This document shows, piece after piece, positions 5,314 through 9,128 of a stretch of 9,128 nucleotides of DNA. Below the pieces are notes generated by a model. It worked only from the letters and a program-made list of their open reading frames with translations, was not told the origin of the DNA and made no database searches. A program made the translations under genes and the position numbers. Origin of the DNA: Clostridia bacterium (GTDB lineage: Bacteria; Bacillota_A; Clostridia; TANB77; CAG-508); NCBI GenBank assembly GCA_017621295.1, contig JAGATI010000016.1:1-9128 (forward strand), read 5' to 3'. The first letter of the stretch is position 1. Every line of letters begins with the position of its first letter.

Positions 5314-6896
5314 CTATTCTACATTTTCTATGAATTTATATTTTATCTTTATTTCTTTACCTTTAAAATACTCTATTCTATCAATTAACTTATTTAGTAA
5401 TTCTTCGTTTTGTTCTATATTCTCTAAGTTTAAAACTTGTTCAGCTATTTTCTTTATGTATCTATATTCAACAACTTTCTCTTTACCGACTTTTTCTAAT
5501 TCTTTTTGTAATTCTTTAATTTGTTGTAAATTATTTTCTTTCTTTTCTTGATATAAATTATAGAATTTTGAAAAATGTTCTGTAGTTATTATTCCTTCTA
5601 TTTTATCTGAATATACTTGTTCAAGTTGTTTTTCTATTTTTTGTGTTTCTTTTTCTAATTTTGTTATTTTTTGTGTTAATATTGTTTTCTTACTATTTGA
5701 ACTTTCTTTTGCTTGTTCATATATAGAAGTTAAATCTCCTTTTGAGAATACGATTTTAGAACATTCATTTTTTATTTCTTCTTTTACTAACGGAAGTAAT
5801 ATACTATAAGTCATAGTTCCATTTTCACAATTATAATAATTATCACTTTTTTTATTACATACAAAATATTGATGTGTGTGTATTTCTCCAGATTTTACTT
5901 GCCTTTTAGCCGTTTTTAAACTTGCCTTACCGTCCACAATAACCACAATATACAAACTTTTTTAAAGGATTATGATTTTTTCTTTCCCTACAACAGTTTC
6001 CATTTTCTAGTCTTATTTTTACTTTTTCAAAAGTTTCTTTGTCAATTATAGGTTCGTGTCTATCTTCTACATAATATCGTTCATCTTTCGGAACATCTAT
6101 CATAGTTTTTACTTTATGATTTACCTTATACCTTTTATGTCCTACTATTGTACCAATGTATACATCTTCTTTTAGTATTCTATATATTGCCCCTTTATTC
6201 CATTTATGAGAACATTTTTTGTATCTTTCTGTTGGAAGATATTTACTTGGAGATGGTATATTCTCATCATTTAGAATTCTTGATATTTTATGAGTACCTA
6301 TTCCTTTTAGATATAATTCAAAAATTCTTCTAACTACTGGTGCTGTTTCTTCGTTTATAATTAAATGATTTTTGTTGTTTGGGTCTTTTTTATATCCAAA
6401 TGGTGCATATGGTGCTTGATATTCTCCCTTCTCTTGTTTTCTATGTTTTACAGCCTTTATTTTATTAGATATATCAAGACTATAATAATCGTTGAAACTT
6501 AACTTGAAAGCCATAAAATTTAATCCAACAGAAGTGCCAGTATCAACTCCATCTCCTATTGCTATGTATCTAATATTATTAGTTGGTAAATATCTCTCTA
6601 AATAATAGCCTGTGTCAATATGATCTCTTCCAAATCTTGAAAGGTCTTTTGTTATAATACAGTTAACTCTTCCTTTATTGACATCTTCTATAAGTTTTTT
6701 AAAACTTGGTCTATCAAAGTTGGTACCGAGTATAACCATCATCAACATATTCGTCAATATATTCTAAGTCATCTTTTTCTTCTATATATTTATTTATAAT
6801 ATCCCTTTGATTTTCTACAGATTCACTTTCTCTATCGTCTCCATCTTCTCTTGAAAGTCGTATGTAAATTCCAACTTTGTACTTCTCTCTATACAT
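5314..6896 (-). CDS. Large serine recombinase, 526 residues after two +1 frameshifts
   Basis: This enzyme would integrate and excise the element using a phosphoserine link to DNA. The reading frame is in three pieces: 6896-6729 (56 residues), 6727-5933 (265) and 5931-5317 (205). Joined, they give a normal-length family member: resolvase domain with YIRLS (catalytic Ser15), DGYT-GTNFDRP spanning the first junction, LSRFGRD with Arg87 and Arg90, a recombinase domain at about 161-296 (APFGYKKD, ISRILNDENIPSP), a zinc ribbon with C317, C320, C346 and C356 (second junction directly after CGYCG), and a C-terminal coiled coil from about 383. The start ATG at 6896 has AAAGGTAGG just upstream. At each junction one extra C sits before GGT and forms an in-frame CGG. 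Without shifting, the product would be 60 residues; with one shift, 322 residues without a complete zinc ribbon or coiled coil. All domains are well conserved, which argues against an old pseudogene. Confidence 0.88.
5930..5932 (-). other. CGG codon at recombinase +1 junction 2
   Basis: Read as GGA-CGG-TAA the frame stops at once. Skipping the C gives GGA-GGT-AAG and restores CGYCGGKASLK in the zinc ribbon. Recoding is inferred; the frame change is seen. Confidence 0.6.
6726..6728 (-). other. CGG codon at recombinase +1 junction 1
   Basis: Read as ACT-CGG-TAC the frame ends four codons on, at TGA (6716-6714). Skipping the C gives ACT-GGT-ACC and restores the family motif DGYTGTNFDRPSF. Recoding is inferred; the frame change is seen. 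Confidence 0.6.
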
Positions 6897-6980
6897 ATTT
6901 TACACCTACCTTTCTGTTATAGAGAGAGTCCTAATTCATTTATATAATTATTATATATAATAAATTTTTCAAATCTGAAA

Positions 6981-7054
6981 CGGACTACTCCTACTTTTTT
7001 ACTTTTTTTGTTCGTTATTTAGTATTTCTACAAACTTCTGTATTAAGTAGTCCG
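6981..7054 (-). promoter_or_regulatory. 9-bp inverted repeat between the small gene and the recombinase
   Basis: In the minus-strand message CGGACUACU (7054-7046, inside the small gene) can pair with AGUAGUCCG (6989-6981, after its stop). A structure that forms only when ribosomes do not reach the end of the small gene could attenuate the recombinase downstream. Seen as a repeat; the regulatory role is inferred. Confidence 0.35.
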
Positions 7055-7197
7055 ATAAAATATCTTTTAAATTTTTTTCCGTTCCATATTCAACTGTAAC
7101 TTGTTCGTTTTTCTTTTTAGTTTCGTTAATCATAATATTATCATCACCGTTTAATAATATTATGTTCCAATACATTTAATGATATATTTTTGTCCAT
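6999..7197 (-). CDS. Small protein upstream of the recombinase, 65 residues across a +1 frameshift at CGG
   Basis: The ATG at 7197 has a strong AAGGAG nine bases upstream, but the frame meets AAA-CGG-TGA after 16 codons. Skipping the C of CGG (7149) opens GGT-GAT-GAT and continues for 49 codons to TAA (7001-6999), 102 bases before the recombinase start. The joined product starts MDKNISLNVLEHNIIK-GDDN and ends with a helical segment containing NLKDILSDYLIQKFVEIL. Small proteins of this size and position are usual just before large serine recombinases (TnpW-like, LKDxLxxxIxxxI pattern), but the match is only in general features. Alternative: translation could begin at an internal ATG (about 7132) behind a weak GGTGAT, making the first 16 codons a leader peptide. 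Confidence 0.55.
7147..7149 (-). other. CGG codon at the small-protein +1 junction
   Basis: AAA-CGG-TGA in the opening frame becomes AAA-GGT-GAT after skipping the C, with 49 open codons beyond. It has the same CGG-U context as the two recombinase junctions. Confidence 0.55.
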
Positions 7198-7317
7198 TTT
7201 TCGTTTCTCCTTTTTATTAGAAGAAACGAGAATTCAATTTTAACTTTATCTTTTATTTCATCATCATTTTTATTATTTATATCATCTTTTTTATCATCAC
7301 TCGGTCATCTCGTTCAT
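7176..7317 (-). CDS. Possible small acidic-then-basic protein, frame broken at its sixth codon
   Basis: ATG at 7317 gives MNEMTE and then TGA-TGA. One base on (GAT from 7298) there are 40 open codons, beginning DDKKDDINNKNDDE and ending FSFLLIKRRNEKWTKIYH, with TAA at 7178-7176 overlapping the start of the next small gene (7197). The codon pattern looks real, and the stop-start overlap suggests coupling, but the second frame has no start of its own and no CGG marks the break. It may be a decayed gene, another +1 shift (GAG-U-GAU) or chance. Confidence 0.3.
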
Positions 7318-7346
7318 TCTGTTATTTTATTTTTTTAATACCTTTT

Positions 7347-7376
7347 ATTATTAATATGTATATCAGTATTAATAAT
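7347..7376. repeat. 10-bp AT-only inverted repeat downstream of the rep gene
   Basis: ATTATTAATA (7347-7356) and TATTAATAAT (7367-7376) pair around ten bases. It lies between the Rep-like gene and the small genes. Together with the flanking A/T runs it could be an operator or part of a single-strand origin. Nothing else in 7318-7508 looks like a gene, although CAGTTACCC (7421-7429) and CAGTAACCC (7491-7499) form a near-direct repeat. Confidence 0.35.
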
Positions 7377-7508
7377 TATTTTTATTATTTATTTTCTTTT
7401 AGTTACTCCTACTTATATTTCAGTTACCCATTCATAAAAATTTATTTTAAAACCTTTGACACCCTAAATCACTTTTAAATTTTTTATAAACAGTAACCCT
7501 CAAAACCA

Positions 7509-8447
7509 CTAAACAAAATAATTTTCATTTATCAGTTTTCTCGATTTACTTAAAATGTTCTCCATAAAAGTAACTTCACTTTCCATATCAATCGTTACTG
7601 GATTCACACCTATATCGTTCAATAGTCCAATATACTTATTCCAAGTCATATAATTGTAGCCATATTTCTTTTTTGTTTCTGTCATTCCCATTCTGTTGAT
7701 TCGTGTAACTAACTGACACAAGTTCTTTTTTACAGTTTTACTATATGTACTTTTTTTAATTTTTTCCCTACATATGTCTAACCTGTGATAGTCCCCTAGA
7801 AAAAAGTAATCTTGAAGGAAATCAAAGTAATTCTCATTGAAATTATCTAAACTCCAATAGTTATCAAGTGTTCTTTCAATTCCATATCTAGTTAAATTAT
7901 TATATAATTTTTTCTGTTTCACTTGAACTTCAACTCTCCAAATATTCCAGTATTTAACATTTTTACACTCATCAAATTTCGAATACGAATTTATGTTTGT
8001 TTGACCATTTTCATTATCAAGGTGAACACTTGTTTCGTAGTTCTCTTTTTTTGACATTCCCTTGTATATAGAATTATGTTTGTCTTTCAACTGTTTAAAT
8101 ATTTTCAGTTCACTATCTGACAATTTTATGTCTACTTTATAATCAATTCGATTTAGTATCAATTCTCTATCTTCTATTTCTCTGCCGATTACCTCTTTTA
8201 TAATCTGTTTTAATCGTTTCATATATTCTTCACGATATCCAACTTTTATATCAATGCCTTCAAGAACTGCATCAGTTGTTGTCTTAATAGTTAAAGTTGC
8301 TCCTAAATAATTGTATTCAAATTTAATTCCATCTTTATAGGTGTAATGTTGTTCTGTTGGACCATGTGGAGTAAATTTAATTAAATTTATTTGATTTACT
8401 GGAATTATCATAAAAAAGTGTATAGAGTGTATATGAGTCTGCTCCAT
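7509..8447 (-). CDS. Replication initiator of the Rep_trans (rolling-circle) type, 312 residues
   Basis: The protein probably nicks one strand at the element's origin to start rolling-circle replication. It shows the three landmarks of the Rep_trans family (PF02486): NRIDYKVDI (R100, D102, D106), INSYSKFDE (Tyr155 and Lys157, a candidate nicking tyrosine region) and WRVEVQVK (R171, E173). Length and order fit plasmid pT181-like and integrative-element initiators. The ATG at 8447 follows AGGGGG by nine bases. Upstream lies a 13-bp inverted repeat, a candidate origin or control element. In an integrated element this supports transient replication after excision. The subfamily is inferred from short motifs. 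Confidence 0.72.
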   Translation of the reverse strand: MEQTHIHSIHFFMIIPVNQINLIKFTPHGPTEQHYTYKDGIKFEYNYLGATLTIKTTTDAVLEGIDIKVGYREEYMKRLKQIIKEVIGREIEDRELILNRIDYKVDIKLSDSELKIFKQLKDKHNSIYKGMSKKENYETSVHLDNENGQTNINSYSKFDECKNVKYWNIWRVEVQVKQKKLYNNLTRYGIERTLDNYWSLDNFNENYFDFLQDYFFLGDYHRLDICREKIKKSTYSKTVKKNLCQLVTRINRMGMTETKKKYGYNYMTWNKYIGLLNDIGVNPVTIDMESEVTFMENILSKSRKLINENYFV

Positions 8448-8474
8448 TTCCGTTATCCCCCTTTTTATAAATCT

Positions 8475-8512
8475 GATACTACTAAATCAATTTTTATCAA
8501 TTTAGTAGTATC
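8475..8512. repeat. 13-bp perfect inverted repeat upstream of the rep gene
   Basis: GATACTACTAAAT (8475-8487) and ATTTAGTAGTATC (8500-8512) pair around a 12-base loop, between the 101-residue gene and rep. A T-run follows on the plus strand only, so for the minus-strand genes it is more likely an operator, an attenuator or the double-strand origin than a terminator. Confidence 0.65.
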
Positions 8513-8523
8513 TTTTTAATGAT

Positions 8524-8829
8524 TTACCACTTAACATTTAATCTTTTGGCCGTTTTTCTTATTTCTCTTTGTATACTATTTATTTTTCCAGTTTCTTCTC
8601 CTAATTGATAACTGTATCTTTTTATTACCCTATCAACTACTTTGTTCATTTCTCCTACGTTTGGTTCCTTTTCCAAAGAATATTGAAGTGATTTAATATT
8701 AGATTGTAAATCTTGTATAATTAATATACTTTCATTAATTTTATTTACTAACTCTTGAAGTTCTGGATGTTTTTTACATTGTCTTTCAAATCTGTCTGCT
8801 CTTTCTATATCTTTTTTAGTTACTTCCAT
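8524..8829 (-). CDS. Coiled-coil protein of the element, 101 residues, unknown function
   Basis: The ATG at 8829 lies two bases after the stop of the upstream gene and uses AAGGGGG inside that gene's last codons, so it is translated in the same operon. The whole sequence is charged and helical with repeated hydrophobic positions (ELQELVNKINESILIIQDL, then INSIQREIRKTAKRL), suggesting a coiled coil. No signal peptide or membrane segment. Between an HTH-like protein and the Rep protein, an accessory replication or mobilization role is likely but unproven. Confidence 0.75.
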   Translation of the reverse strand: MEVTKKDIERADRFERQCKKHPELQELVNKINESILIIQDLQSNIKSLQYSLEKEPNVGEMNKVVDRVIKRYSYQLGEETGKINSIQREIRKTAKRLNVKW

Positions 8830-8831
8830 TT

Positions 8832-9128
8832 TTATTTATCCCCCTTACATTTTAATATTTTTGAATTTTTCATTAGTTGTTTCCATTCTTCTATATCTTT
8901 ATCAGTAACCCAACAACTTTCTAATAAATTTCCGACTTTATAGTAACAAATTCTGTCTTTTAACTTTACATACCTAAGTTCTTTTACTACTTTTATTAAC
9001 TCTTTTAGAAAGACATTAGAAGATTTCCTTTCATCTCCTACACTTAACATATGTAACCAACTATCTGTTATATATACTGTACTAGTAGAACCTTTAAATA
9101 TCTGTAATACTTCTTGTAACTGTTCTAC
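8832..9128 (-). CDS. Partial protein with an excisionase/MerR-like C-terminus (runs off the right edge)
   Basis: 98 codons are visible, open to the window edge; an ATG at 9050 is internal to this frame and has no convincing ribosome binding site. The visible part contains LQEVLQIFKGSTSTVYITDSW and ends YYKVGNLLESCWVTDKDIEEWKQLM. The last segment resembles the wing of Xis/MerR-type proteins (IPKSDLEEW). It may regulate excision or replication, or be the tail of a larger protein. The TAA at 8834-8832 is two bases before the next start. Confidence 0.55.
   Translation of the reverse strand, partial: VEQLQEVLQIFKGSTSTVYITDSWLHMLSVGDERKSSNVFLKELIKVVKELRYVKLKDRICYYKVGNLLESCWVTDKDIEEWKQLMKNSKILKCKGDK

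Larger units (their letters stand above)
5064..9128. mobile_element. Integrated element with serine recombinase and Rep_trans-like replication protein (left end near 5064-5209, right end outside)
   Basis: All genes from 5210 to the right edge run on the minus strand with short gaps: partial HTH-like protein, 101-residue protein, Rep-like protein, small protein, large serine recombinase, 29-residue peptide. A recombinase at the end of such a cluster next to a truncated host gene is the usual layout of integrative mobilizable or plasmid-like elements that insert by serine recombination. The left boundary is inferred from the truncated gene ending at 5063. The attachment core cannot be fixed without the other end. 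Confidence 0.7.

Noticed and set aside
5314..6896. Recombinase as an ordinary pseudogene
   Set aside because: Not excluded, but every domain and catalytic residue is intact, no stop codons occur apart from the two junctions, and both junctions share one unusual context also found in the neighbouring small gene.
1..9128. CRISPR array, rRNA or tRNA genes
   Set aside because: No regularly spaced direct repeats and no recognisable structural RNA gene were found on either strand.

Overview
The window is strongly AT-rich, with Shine-Dalgarno sites of the AGGAGG type, frequent TATAAT-like -10 boxes and AGA-dominated arginine codons. It looks like a low-GC member of the Bacillota, probably a clostridial-type anaerobe; the sequence does not settle the species. 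Almost everything lies on the minus strand.

Layout. (1) 1-962: the first 94 codons of an AAA_14-type ATPase with its own promoter, a 51-codon remnant of a coiled-coil protein, and on the plus strand an intact 48-residue six-cysteine protein ending at a bidirectional terminator. (2) 963-3470: an 835-residue protein joining an adenosine-deaminase-like metal-dependent domain to a C-terminal Rossmann-like (SLOG/LOG-like) domain, with no partner gene beside it. (3) 3471-3846: a 171-bp element with perfect 27-bp inverted ends, predicted to fold as a rod (non-coding RNA or MITE-like). (4) 3847-4832: glutamate racemase murI, with a hairpin between its ribosome binding site and start, then a divergent promoter region. 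(5) 4833-5063: a short plus-strand gene that looks cut off by an insertion. (6) about 5064 to the right edge: part of an integrated element. In transcription order (right to left) it carries a possible HTH/excisionase-like protein, a 101-residue coiled-coil protein, a Rep_trans-like replication initiator, a small 65-residue protein, a large serine recombinase and a 29-residue resolvase-like peptide.

Main observation. Three reading-frame breaks in the element (one in the small protein, two in the recombinase) are all +1 shifts that sit exactly at an in-frame CGG codon followed by U. Skipping the C restores the frame each time; in the recombinase it restores the conserved motifs DGYTGTNFDRP and CGYCGGK. 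I read every CCG on the plus strand, and no other minus-strand gene in the window has an in-frame CGG. The only other in-frame CGG is in the 48-residue plus-strand protein, outside the element. This suggests that the element uses hungry CGG codons as +1 programmed frameshift sites, so that its integration enzyme would be made according to how the host decodes CGG. Mutation or sequencing error is the alternative, but would have to have struck three times in the same way.
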